Translations under genes and position numbers: made by a program
Shown here: positions 32,631 to 39,989 of the stretch, in pieces
How positions within the stretch are numbered: position 1 is the first letter of the stretch
Layout of the letters: each line of letters opens with the position of its first letter
Assembly: GCA_003222975.1 (NCBI GenBank)
Contig: QHXN01000020.1
Span: 1 to 60,687 of the forward strand
Direction: 5' to 3'
Source of the DNA: Acidobacteriota bacterium
GTDB lineage: Bacteria > Acidobacteriota > Blastocatellia > Pyrinomonadales > Pyrinomonadaceae
DNA: 60,687 nucleotides
The notes under the pieces: model-generated
Databases searched by the model: none
Seen by the model: the letters and a program-made list of their open reading frames with translations, nothing else
What the model was told of the DNA's origin: nothing

Positions 32631-33631
32631 CAGTAAAGGCCCTTGTCGGGCCGACCATCTTTGACGCTGACGAGGTAGAAACCGGCCTTGGGCCTGTGTT
32701 TCAAGTCGAAGGTGCCGCTCGGCGCGAGCTTCCAGACTTTGAAGCCGGAGAAGGTGAGAGGCCGTTTCGGCTCGCAGACTTCGGGCGCGTGGTCGCCGAG
32801 GATGAAGTAGGCCGGGCCTGCGCCGACGACGCGCGCCGTGCCGCTTCTGTCCACGACGACCGAGGTCTTTTCGTTGACGGCGACGGCGAGGACACGGCGC
32901 GCGCGCCCGTCCTTGAGCTGGCGCGCGACGAACGTGAGCGTGCGACCGAGACGCTGGCGCGCGACGACGTGCTGGTCGGTGATGACGCCGCCCATGTAGC
33001 GCCAGCGGAAGAAGTCGTATGTGAACCGCATGGTCGGGTCGTAAGGGTCTGCGAGCGCGAGCGCCGAGGTCGCGCCGTCCGTGCCGCAGCCGTCATAGAC
33101 GAACTCGCCCTGTATGGCCTCGCCCGCGCTCGTCCCGCCGACGCCTCCGCCGCGCGCATAGACCGACTCGACCGCCCGCTCGATCTCGTTGCCCTTGAAA
33201 TAGCGCACGTAGTTGCACTGGTCGCCGCCGGCGAAGAAGACGACCTCGGCGTTCCTGATCGTCTTGATGACCCCGGCGTCCTTCGCGTCCGCGGCGTCCG
33301 TGATGACGAGCGTCTCGACCGAGTCCACGCCCTTCATCTTCTTGATGTAATCGTTGTAGCCGTCCGCGCCGCTCGCGCGCAGCACGACCACGTCCACCGT
33401 CACATCGCAAGTAGTGCAGCCGCGCACCTCGTCAATCATCCACTGGATGGCCTCGCCCACGTCCGTGCCGCCGCCGCCGAGGTCGAGCGCGGGGCCGTGC
33501 AGGCGCGGCGCAACGTCCGCCGAGTCGCCGGTCAGATACCTCGTCACCTTCGCCTCGCCCGCGGCGGGCGCGAGCAGAATCAAGAGGAAGAAGAGAAACG
33601 GACGTGCGACGCGTTTGGGAGAAAGTCTCAC
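32630..33631 (-). CDS. Secreted cyanophycinase-like peptidase, S51 family
   Basis: A 333-residue protein. A signal peptide (ARPFLFFLLILLAPAAGEA) precedes the S51 fold, with FFAGGDQCNYVRYFKG and the nucleophile motif GGGVGGTSAGEAIQG (Ser of TSAG). HVVARQRLGRTLTFVARQ follows. Cyanophycinases cleave beta-Asp-Arg polymers, and secreted homologues in heterotrophs degrade external cyanophycin. Whether this one does is inference. I chose GTG 33631, preceded by GAGGGG at 9 nt; the in-frame ATG at 33724 would place part of hairpin C2 in the protein. Confidence 0.8.
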   Translation of the reverse strand: MRLSPKRVARPFLFFLLILLAPAAGEAKVTRYLTGDSADVAPRLHGPALDLGGGGTDVGEAIQWMIDEVRGCTTCDVTVDVVVLRASGADGYNDYIKKMKGVDSVETLVITDAADAKDAGVIKTIRNAEVVFFAGGDQCNYVRYFKGNEIERAVESVYARGGGVGGTSAGEAIQGEFVYDGCGTDGATSALALADPYDPTMRFTYDFFRWRYMGGVITDQHVVARQRLGRTLTFVARQLKDGRARRVLAVAVNEKTSVVVDRSGTARVVGAGPAYFILGDHAPEVCEPKRPLTFSGFKVWKLAPSGTFDLKHRPKAGFYLVSVKDGRPDKGLY

Positions 33632-33709
33632 GGGAACACCCCTCGCTTTTTCGATTCGGACTGCGGCAGATTCACTAACGCATCCGGGCGTCGAAGGCAA
33701 GCCCCGGTG

Positions 33710-33841
33710 GAAGGCAAAAGGCAAAAGAGGAAGACGGGAATAGCGCCCCTCTCATCAGCGACGACGAGAGGGGCACTGCCCGCCAGCTCCTTCGCTCGTC
33801 GTCTCCTTCTTTTGCCTTTTGCCTTTTTACTTTTGCCTTCT
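33710..33841. repeat. Hairpin element C2 (AAGGCAAAAGGCAAAAG family)
   Basis: The left arm 33711-33728 pairs with the right arm 33808-33841. The loop holds its own hairpin, gcccctctc with gagaggggc (33744-33775). It lies between the divergent cyanophycinase-like and perR genes. Confidence 0.83.
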
Positions 33842-33853
33842 TCCCTTGGCCGC

Positions 33854-33884
33854 TTGACAAAATCGGAATTTAGAATTATTCTAA
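33854..33884 (+). promoter_or_regulatory. perR promoter with Per box operator
   Basis: TTGACA (33854-33859), exactly 17 nt, TATTCT (33877-33882). The 15-bp perfect 7-1-7 palindrome TTAGAATTATTCTAA (33870-33884) covers the -10 box and matches the known Per box TTATAATNATTATAA in 13 of 14 fixed positions or nearly so. The Fur-family gene follows at 33911, so autorepression is expected. Confidence 0.82.
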
Positions 33885-33910
33885 TTCCACTTTAAAACGG
33901 CGGGACAAAC

Positions 33911-34327
33911 ATGGCAGGCACTAAAGGAGATCAGGGCGGCGTCCCAAGGGCGCTGACTCCGCAGCGGCGGGCGGTGCTCCAGGTGGTCGCGGAGTCGGAG
34001 GAGCACCCGACGGCCAATGAGATTTTCGAGGCGGCGCGCAGGCGTCTGCCCTCGATCAGCTTCGCCACCGTTTACAACTCCCTGAAGTACCTCCGTGAAG
34101 CGGGCCTCATCCGCGAGATCAACTTCGGCAAGGGGTCGAGCCGCTACGACCGCGAGACGGCGCGCCACGACCACGCCGTCTGCTCGCGTTGCGGCAAGCT
34201 CGTGGACTTCGACCTCGCAGAGACGCCGCAACTGATACGCGCCGCCGCGCGGCGCTCGCGCTTCAAGCCCGAATCAATCCACCTGACACTAGTCGGCGTC
34301 TGCCCGGACTGCCGGGAGGAGGGCTGA
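33911..34327 (+). CDS. perR: Peroxide-responsive Fur-family repressor (PerR-like)
   Basis: A 138-residue Fur-family regulator. The winged helix (about 15-85) has ISFATVYNSLKYLREAGLIR. The metal region has RHDHAVCSRCGKLVDFD, and a second CxxC is in VGVCPDCREEG (structural zinc). I call it PerR rather than Fur from the Per box in its own promoter and the peroxiredoxin next door. It should sense H2O2 through metal-catalysed His oxidation. It is followed on the same strand by the peroxiredoxin and TlpA-like genes. Confidence 0.87.
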   Translation: MAGTKGDQGGVPRALTPQRRAVLQVVAESEEHPTANEIFEAARRRLPSISFATVYNSLKYLREAGLIREINFGKGSSRYDRETARHDHAVCSRCGKLVDFDLAETPQLIRAAARRSRFKPESIHLTLVGVCPDCREEG

Positions 34328-34441
34328 AGTGCGCTTGAGTTCGTAAAGAGTGAGGGGCGCGCGTCCCGAAAGGCTTCGGGCCGGAGAGCGCGTCCGCAGG
34401 ATTAAACTTTTTCGGAAAACAACGGAGGAATCATCAGCACT

Positions 34442-34987
34442 ATGGCAGAAGCAAAAGTCGGACAGCCGGCACCCAGTTTCGACATGCCGTCAACTAAGAA
34501 CGTCGAGAAGCTGAACGAGAACGTGAAGCTCTCGGAATACAAAGGCCAGTGGCTCGTGCTCCTTTTCTACCCGCTCGACTTCACCTTCGTCTGCCCGACG
34601 GAGCTGACGACGTTCAGCGACCGCTACGAGGACTTCCTCGGCATCGGCGCGGACGTGATCGGGGTTTCGACCGACTCGGTACACTCGCACCGCGCTTGGC
34701 TGAAGACTCCGCGCGACAAGGGCGGGGTGGAGGGCCTCAAGTACCCGCTCGCCTCGGACATCACCAAGCAGGTGGCGCGCGACTACGGCGTGCTCATCGA
34801 GGACAAGGGGATCGCGCTGCGCGGCCTCTTCGTCATTGACCCCGAAGGTGCGCTGCGCTACGCCGTCGTCCACGACCTCAACGTCGGTCGCTCCGCCGAG
34901 GAGACGCTGAGAGTCATCCAGGCGCTCCAGACCGGCGGACTGTGCCAGGCCGAGTGGCATCCGGGCCAGGAGACTTTGAAGGTCTGA
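34442..34987 (+). CDS. 2-Cys peroxiredoxin, AhpC/Prx1 family
   Basis: A 181-residue peroxidase reducing H2O2 and organic peroxides. The peroxidatic Cys is in PLDFTFVCPTEL, the resolving Cys in TGGLCQAEWHPGQ, and the supporting motif is GVSTDSVHSHRAW. The length is that of typical 2-Cys enzymes. ATG 34442 follows GGAGG (at about 12 nt). It sits 114 nt after perR; I see no second Per box in that gap, so it may be read through from perR. Confidence 0.93.
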   Translation: MAEAKVGQPAPSFDMPSTKNVEKLNENVKLSEYKGQWLVLLFYPLDFTFVCPTELTTFSDRYEDFLGIGADVIGVSTDSVHSHRAWLKTPRDKGGVEGLKYPLASDITKQVARDYGVLIEDKGIALRGLFVIDPEGALRYAVVHDLNVGRSAEETLRVIQALQTGGLCQAEWHPGQETLKV

Positions 34988-35070
34988 AAGACGTAAACCG
35001 TGAACCGTAAACCGTGACGAGAGAAACCCTGCTTTCGACTTGTCACGGTTTACGGTTCACTTGTCACGAG
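34988..35070. repeat. Hairpin element B2 (AACCGTGAACCGTAAACCGTGAC family)
   Basis: The left arm 34992-35020 pairs with the right arm 35040-35070 (gtcacggtttacggttcact). The loop has ccctgctttcgac. It starts at the peroxiredoxin stop and ends 10 nt before the next gene. Confidence 0.85.
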
Positions 35071-35079
35071 GTTTTCATC

Positions 35080-35556
35080 ATGCCCATGAGGATCGGGACG
35101 GAGCTACCTTCGTTCGAGGGGGCGACCGAGTGGTTCAACGCGACGGGCGCGCACGCCGCCTCGGAGGCGAAGGGACACACTGTGCTCGTGCACTTCTGGT
35201 CTGTGAGCTGCGGGCTGTGCAAGGAGAACCTGCCGCGCGTGGCAGAGTGGCGCGACCAGAGAGCCGGTGAGGGCCTGAGAGTCGTCGCCGTGCACATGCC
35301 GCGCTACCCGGCGGACATGGACGCGGAGGCGGTGCGCGAGGCCGTCGCCGCGTACAACATCACGGAGCCGTGCGCCGTTGACAACCAACACCGGTTGCGC
35401 GACGCCTTCCAGAACGAGCAGGGCTTCGTGCCCGCGTATTACCTCTTCGACGCCGAAGGGCGCTTGCGCGGCTTCGCCGCGGGCGAGTACGGACTGAAGG
35501 TCATCGGCCCCGCGCTCGACCGCGTGCTCGCGGCGGACAAGACCGCGGCGGGCTGA
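35080..35556 (+). CDS. TlpA/ResA-like thioredoxin-fold protein
   Basis: A 158-residue thioredoxin-fold protein. The redox motif is CGLC in VHFWSVSCGLCKENLPRVAE, and the cis-Pro is in GFVPAYYLFD. There is no signal peptide, so it probably acts in the cytoplasm, perhaps as the reductant of the peroxiredoxin upstream. That link is inferred from neighbourhood and chemistry. The start is ATG 35080; a second ATG lies 6 nt on. Confidence 0.83.
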   Translation: MPMRIGTELPSFEGATEWFNATGAHAASEAKGHTVLVHFWSVSCGLCKENLPRVAEWRDQRAGEGLRVVAVHMPRYPADMDAEAVREAVAAYNITEPCAVDNQHRLRDAFQNEQGFVPAYYLFDAEGRLRGFAAGEYGLKVIGPALDRVLAADKTAAG

Positions 35557-35610
35557 AGGGGCGGCAAGAGCATTTACTGAACCTGACGCGAGGCCGCGCG
35601 CTCAGAGAAA

Positions 35611-35651
35611 GAGGCACTACGCTAACGCGTTAGCGTAGTGCCTCTCGTTTT
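35611..35651. terminator. Perfect palindromic intrinsic terminator
   Basis: GAGGCACTACGCTAACG (35611-35627) is followed at once by its exact complement (35628-35644), then tcgttttttt on the plus strand. On the minus side the run is A-poor. It ends the perR-peroxiredoxin-TlpA transcript and lies 18 nt from the end of the convergent DUF4112 gene. Confidence 0.88.
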
Positions 35652-35667
35652 TTTCTCGACGGGAGTT

Positions 35668-36207
35668 TTAGCGGAATGCGCTGACGAGCAGCCAGAGCAG
35701 CCAGAGGCTGAGCGCGAGAGTGCCGACGAACAGCACGAGCAGCCCGGCGACGATTGCGGCGAGGAAGAGCCAGTCGCTCGCGCGCCCGCGCGAAAGCTCC
35801 TCCGGCGTGACCGCCGCGCGCCGCCTCAGCAACTCGACGTTCATCTGGTTCGACTTCCACGCCGCGTCGAAGACATCGCCGACGACGGGGATCGAGCCGA
35901 TCAGGTAATCAACGGCGATGTTCGCGCCCATCCTGAGCAGCGTGACCTTCGGCACGCGGTAGCGCACGCCGGCGGCGAGTATGTAGAGCGAGACGGCTGT
36001 GGTGGCGAAGTCGCCGACGCCGGGGATGAGTCCGACGATGGCGTCCAGGCCGATGCGCCAGCCCGTGCCGGGGACGCGCAGCAGCCCGTCCATGAGGTAG
36101 GCCAACTGTTCGAGGCTCCGCTCGACCTCCGCGCGCCGGAGTCCCTCGCGTGCCGCGGGCAGCCCCACCCCGCGCGCCGCCAAGCTATTGCTCAACGCCA
36201 TCGGCAA
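35668..36207 (-). CDS. DUF4112 membrane protein
   Basis: A 179-residue protein of the DUF4112 family. The core is LLRVPGTGWRIGLDAIVGLI then PGVGDFATTAVSLYILAAGV, then a second copy-like segment IAVDYLIGSIPVVGDVFDAA. A C-terminal hydrophobic pair (FLAAIVAGLLVLFVGTLALS) ends the protein. It is an inner-membrane protein of unknown function. The region 36208-36433 upstream of it holds no gene. Confidence 0.8.
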   Translation of the reverse strand: MPMALSNSLAARGVGLPAAREGLRRAEVERSLEQLAYLMDGLLRVPGTGWRIGLDAIVGLIPGVGDFATTAVSLYILAAGVRYRVPKVTLLRMGANIAVDYLIGSIPVVGDVFDAAWKSNQMNVELLRRRAAVTPEELSRGRASDWLFLAAIVAGLLVLFVGTLALSLWLLWLLVSAFR

Positions 36208-36433
36208 CTCCTCCTCGTTAGATTATTCGACGAACCTTGCCGCCGTCCGTTTTCAGGTGACGCGCGAGCCGACAAGTTAGATGCGTGTGCGGCCAGTACT
36301 GTAGTACGAGGAAACGGCGTGAGTTGTCGGAAGAAATTACCGCGGGGAGGATCGAGAGGATTCTCTAACCGAGTCCTCGTGTAGTAAGGCGCTTTCAAGG
36401 GCCGCGAAGTAGGAGCGTGTGAGATGCTTTGGA

Positions 36434-37213
36434 TTAGGGCTTGGACATCCGGGCGACAATCTTCGGGACGGCGTTGGGCGGGATGAGCCTTTGCGCGGCG
36501 ACGGTGAGCCGGTTGACGCGGCCCGGTATGACGAGGCCGCCGCCCGCGTCCAGCTTCTTCAACGCCTCCTTCACGACCTCTTCGTGCCCCTGTTCGCCGC
36601 CGGGAACTTTACTCCTCTCCTCCTGGCCGTCCGCCTCCTCCGGGTCAGCGCGCAGGCGACCGGGGCACAGCGTCACCACCTTCACGCCCGACCGGCGCAA
36701 CTCCTCGCGCAGCGCCATCGAGAAAGTCGTGAGGAAAGCTTTGGTGGCGGAGTAGAGAGCGGCGTAGGGGATGGGCTGGAAGCCGGCCATCGAGGAGACG
36801 TTGATGATGCCGCCGCGCCCGCGCCCGACCATGTGCGGCAGCAGCTCGAACGTCAACTCGACCGCCGCCGAGTCGTGCAGACGGATCATCTCCAGTTGAC
36901 GCTCCAGCGGGAGCTTCACGAACTCCCCTTGGAGGCCGAAGCCCGCGTTGTTGACCAGCAGCCCGATTGAGAGATCGCGCTCGCGCAGTCGCAGGGCCAG
37001 TTGCCGCCCCGCCGACGGCGCGGCCAGGTCGCAGACCAGCGCCTCGGCCAGAACCTTGTGAGAGTCCCTCAACTCGCCGGCCAAGGCTTCGAGCTTCTCG
37101 CCCGACCTCGCCACGAGGACGACGTTCTGTTTGCGCGCCGCCAGCGCGCGTGCGAAGAACTTGCCGAGGCCCTGTGAAGCGCCGGTGACGAGTGCGTAGT
37201 CTGGACGGGTCAT
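36434..37213 (-). CDS. Short-chain dehydrogenase/reductase
   Basis: A 259-residue classical SDR. The cofactor motif is ALVTGASQGLGKFFARALAA, then LLVNNAGFG. The catalytic triad is in INVSSMAGFQ and YSATKAF (YxxxK). It is close to the DltE/YqjQ-type SDRs. Its start is 2 nt from the stop of the fatty-acid hydroxylase-family gene upstream, so the two are translationally linked and probably act on the same lipid. The substrate is unknown. Confidence 0.87.
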   Translation of the reverse strand: MTRPDYALVTGASQGLGKFFARALAARKQNVVLVARSGEKLEALAGELRDSHKVLAEALVCDLAAPSAGRQLALRLRERDLSIGLLVNNAGFGLQGEFVKLPLERQLEMIRLHDSAAVELTFELLPHMVGRGRGGIINVSSMAGFQPIPYAALYSATKAFLTTFSMALREELRRSGVKVVTLCPGRLRADPEEADGQEERSKVPGGEQGHEEVVKEALKKLDAGGGLVIPGRVNRLTVAAQRLIPPNAVPKIVARMSKP

Positions 37214-37215
37214 CC

Positions 37216-37959
37216 TTACGATCTCCGCGCGGCGGCGCGCGGCGCGCCGTGGGCGGCTTCGGAAAGGTTATCGCTCGCGAGGCGACCGGCGGCCCTTCCC
37301 GGCCCGGACAGGCGCTGCCGGATGCGCGCGGGGAATCGCGTCCCGAAGACGATGTCCCAGAACCCGCTGGTGATTCCGAAACCCATCTTTATGCCGTGGG
37401 AGCTGTGGTGGTAGAGGTGATACCCCTTGATGTGTCTGAAGTAGCGGTTGCGGAAGTTGTAGAAGTGCAGGCAGTGGTGTATCCACTCCTCGGCCACGTA
37501 GCTCTGAATCGTCCCGGCCAGAAGCACGGGCGTGGTGTAGAGGGGGAAGATGAAGCTCAAGGGGACGGCGACGGCGAAGAGTGGGAGGAGGTCTTTTAAC
37601 TGGCCGCTGATGTGCAGCGCGTCCGTGGGCCGCGCGTGGTGCTCCCAGTGGAGGGGGTCGAGGTACTTGTTAGCCAGCCCCATGTAAAACTTCTTGTAGA
37701 ACTTCTTCGACCTCTTAAACCTCCCGTGGAGGACGAAGCGGTGGAAGAGGTATTCCACAATCGTCCAGACCGGGACTCCGGCGAGGAAGAAGGCCGCGGC
37801 GAGGTATGGGTGCGCCGTCCGCGAAGCCAGGATGAGCAGGAGGAGAGAATAGGAGGTATAAAAAGCGGTCACCGGAACGAGGCGGCGGCGGGAGATTGCG
37901 GCCTGCCGGCGCTTGTAAAAGCCGAAAGACTTGTCGGTCGGGCGCGGGTCAGCGCTCAT
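37216..37959 (-). CDS. Fatty acid hydroxylase/sterol desaturase family protein
   Basis: A 247-residue integral membrane di-iron enzyme. His motifs are in order: YLFHRFVLHGRF (HX4H), HWEHHARP (HXXHH), EEWIHHCLHFY, and GYHLYHHSSHG (HXXHH). At least three TM segments lie between them. Such enzymes hydroxylate or desaturate acyl chains, sterols or carotenoids. Pairing with an SDR two nt downstream suggests hydroxylation followed by oxidation of the alcohol. Confidence 0.85.
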   Translation of the reverse strand: MSADPRPTDKSFGFYKRRQAAISRRRLVPVTAFYTSYSLLLLILASRTAHPYLAAAFFLAGVPVWTIVEYLFHRFVLHGRFKRSKKFYKKFYMGLANKYLDPLHWEHHARPTDALHISGQLKDLLPLFAVAVPLSFIFPLYTTPVLLAGTIQSYVAEEWIHHCLHFYNFRNRYFRHIKGYHLYHHSSHGIKMGFGITSGFWDIVFGTRFPARIRQRLSGPGRAAGRLASDNLSEAAHGAPRAAARRS

Positions 37960-38117
37960 GGATGCCCCTCTTTAAAATTGAACTAAATTGACGGAGGACT
38001 TACGCCGGCTTCAGAGCGGTTACTGTATCACAACCCTGGTTGTTCACAAAAACTCTGACCTTCGCCGCGCCGGTCGCCGCCCCGACCCCGAACGCCGAAA
38101 GCGGGGGACTTTGAAGA

Positions 38118-39977
38118 TCAGCGGATGCGCGTCATCTGTCGCCAGAAGAACCTGCCGAGGCGTGAGAAGGCATTGCGGTCTTTGGCGGACTGTTGCTCGG
38201 TCGTGATGCCGAGCGCGGCGGCGAGCTGCGGGTTGGGCGGGGCGATGTCCTCGTCGCCGTGCTTTTCGGTGAGCCAGCGGTTGAAGGTGCGCGTGACCAT
38301 GCGGCGCTGCGGCAGCGCGGCCTCGGCGACGAAGGCGGCGCGCAGGTCATCCATCTCGGCCACCTCAAGGCGGTTCGCCTCGTAGTAGCCGCGCAGCGCG
38401 TGGAAGAATCTCTCGTTACCGAGAAGCTGGCGGAGCGCCACGAGCATGAGCGCGCCCTTGCTGACGACGATGGCCGCGTACTGGAATGAGTTGCGGTAGT
38501 CGCGCGACGGCGAAGAGGCCGCGCGGTCTTCGCCGCCGAACGTTCGATAGACCTGATAGACGCCGCGCAGTTGATCCTCCTGCACTTGACGCGCGCGCTC
38601 CTCGCCGTCCACGTCCTGCACGTAGAGCAGGGCAGACCACTGCGCCAGAGCTTCATCGAGCACAGGCTCGCGCTGCGGGTCGCTCCCCACGGCCTCGCCC
38701 CACCACTGCTGCGCCACCCCTTGCGCGGCGGCGAACTCCAGGCTGTCCTCGACCGACGACCGCTGCTCGCGCACGAGTTCGGGGAGGGCGCGCATCGCGG
38801 GCGAGTCGAAGTCAACGTAGAAGGCGCTGGCGATTGCCGCCAGTCCAGCGAACTCCGCACTGCCGAGTCCGGCGACGAAAGGCGCTTCCGTGACCGTGAC
38901 CGTCTTCAAAGGCAGCGGGCCGAAGCGCGCCGCGAAGGTGCGTGCGGCGTCCGCGGCGTGGGCGAGCACGCGCCGGCCCGTCTTCTCGTGCTCCGCCGCG
39001 AAGACCGAGCGCACGCGCATGCCTGCGACCGTCTGCTCTGCGGAGCGCAAAGTGCGGCCCGCGACGAGGGCGAAGCCGCGCAAGGATTCGCCTTGAAACA
39101 TGTGGCTGCTGTTCCTGCCGAACTCGGCGTTGCCCGCCTCCTCGCCCGAAGTGAACAGCGCAATCTCGCCGGGCGTGTTGATGGTCACGTCGTAGTCGGC
39201 CACGTCCGCGAAGAACGCGTCGCCGACGCTCGGCTCGACCTTGCGCTGCCAGTCGCCGTTATCGTTGCGGGCGGCGAGCACCGGGTAGAACTCCCCCAAA
39301 AGCATCACGCCGCGCGAGACGAAGTTCGTGTCGCGCGCGCGGCGTACTTCGCGCGTGTCGCGCAGGGCCGCCCCGACCTGCTGGACGACGTGCGCGGGCA
39401 GGCTCGTCTCGTCCGGGTCAATTTCGGGGAAGCGTCCACGGAAGGAAATCTCGACCTCAACGGACGCGCCCGCGGCCACCGTGCCGCGCAACTGCACGCG
39501 CAGCGTCACGCCCTCGTCTTCGAGCGTGAAGGGCAGCGGCCCGCCCTTCGGCGCGGCGCGCACCTCGGTGACTTCGAGGCGCGGCTCGTCGGGCGCGGCT
39601 GAGTCGGTGTCGCCTTGCGGCGAGCCGGCGCGCTCGTCCTCGGCGCGCAGGTTCGGGTAGAGGTGGAAATAGATTGTGGAGGCGGGCGCGTCGTCGCGGT
39701 TCGTCCAGCGCACGCGCTCCGTGCCCGCGTAGCTGCGCGCGTCGAAGTCGAGGTCGAGTCTGATCTGGTAATGCGCGTGTTCGTACCGCCCGCCCTGCTG
39801 TTTCGCCGGGGCGGCCTGCCGCGCGCGAGAGTCGGCGAGGGCGGGGGGCGCGCACAGCGCGGCGGCGAGCAGGGACGCGAGAAGACACAGACGAGTCCCC
39901 GCGAAACTCGCAGGTCTCCGCGTGCCGCGTTGTCCGTTCGACTGCCTCAAAGACTTTCGCCTGTTCCCCGCGCGCAA
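38118..39977 (-). CDS. Secreted M1 peptidase-like protein with lost zinc site (second copy)
   Basis: A 619-residue protein. A signal peptide (about 25-48, GTRLCLLASLLAAALCAPPA) follows an Arg-rich n-region. An M1-like saddle domain has YQIRLDLDFDARSYAGTERV. The gluzincin domain has at the HEXXH position Q419-G-V-A-Q423 QWWGEAVG. The downstream VLDEALAQWSALL keeps a Glu, but both zinc His and the catalytic Glu are gone. So it is presumably a non-catalytic M1 fold. It lacks the TPR tail of its paralogue at 26026-28254. It follows the HEAT-cyclophilin gene by 12 nt, same strand. Confidence 0.77.
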   Translation of the reverse strand: MRAGNRRKSLRQSNGQRGTRRPASFAGTRLCLLASLLAAALCAPPALADSRARQAAPAKQQGGRYEHAHYQIRLDLDFDARSYAGTERVRWTNRDDAPASTIYFHLYPNLRAEDERAGSPQGDTDSAAPDEPRLEVTEVRAAPKGGPLPFTLEDEGVTLRVQLRGTVAAGASVEVEISFRGRFPEIDPDETSLPAHVVQQVGAALRDTREVRRARDTNFVSRGVMLLGEFYPVLAARNDNGDWQRKVEPSVGDAFFADVADYDVTINTPGEIALFTSGEEAGNAEFGRNSSHMFQGESLRGFALVAGRTLRSAEQTVAGMRVRSVFAAEHEKTGRRVLAHAADAARTFAARFGPLPLKTVTVTEAPFVAGLGSAEFAGLAAIASAFYVDFDSPAMRALPELVREQRSSVEDSLEFAAAQGVAQQWWGEAVGSDPQREPVLDEALAQWSALLYVQDVDGEERARQVQEDQLRGVYQVYRTFGGEDRAASSPSRDYRNSFQYAAIVVSKGALMLVALRQLLGNERFFHALRGYYEANRLEVAEMDDLRAAFVAEAALPQRRMVTRTFNRWLTEKHGDEDIAPPNPQLAAALGITTEQQSAKDRNAFSRLGRFFWRQMTRIR

Positions 39978-39989
39978 GCACGCGCTCTC

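Noticed and set aside
32630..33724. ATG start at 33724 for the cyanophycinase-like gene
   Set aside because: It would translate part of hairpin C2 and push the signal peptide 31 residues inward; GTG 33631 has a good ribosome site.
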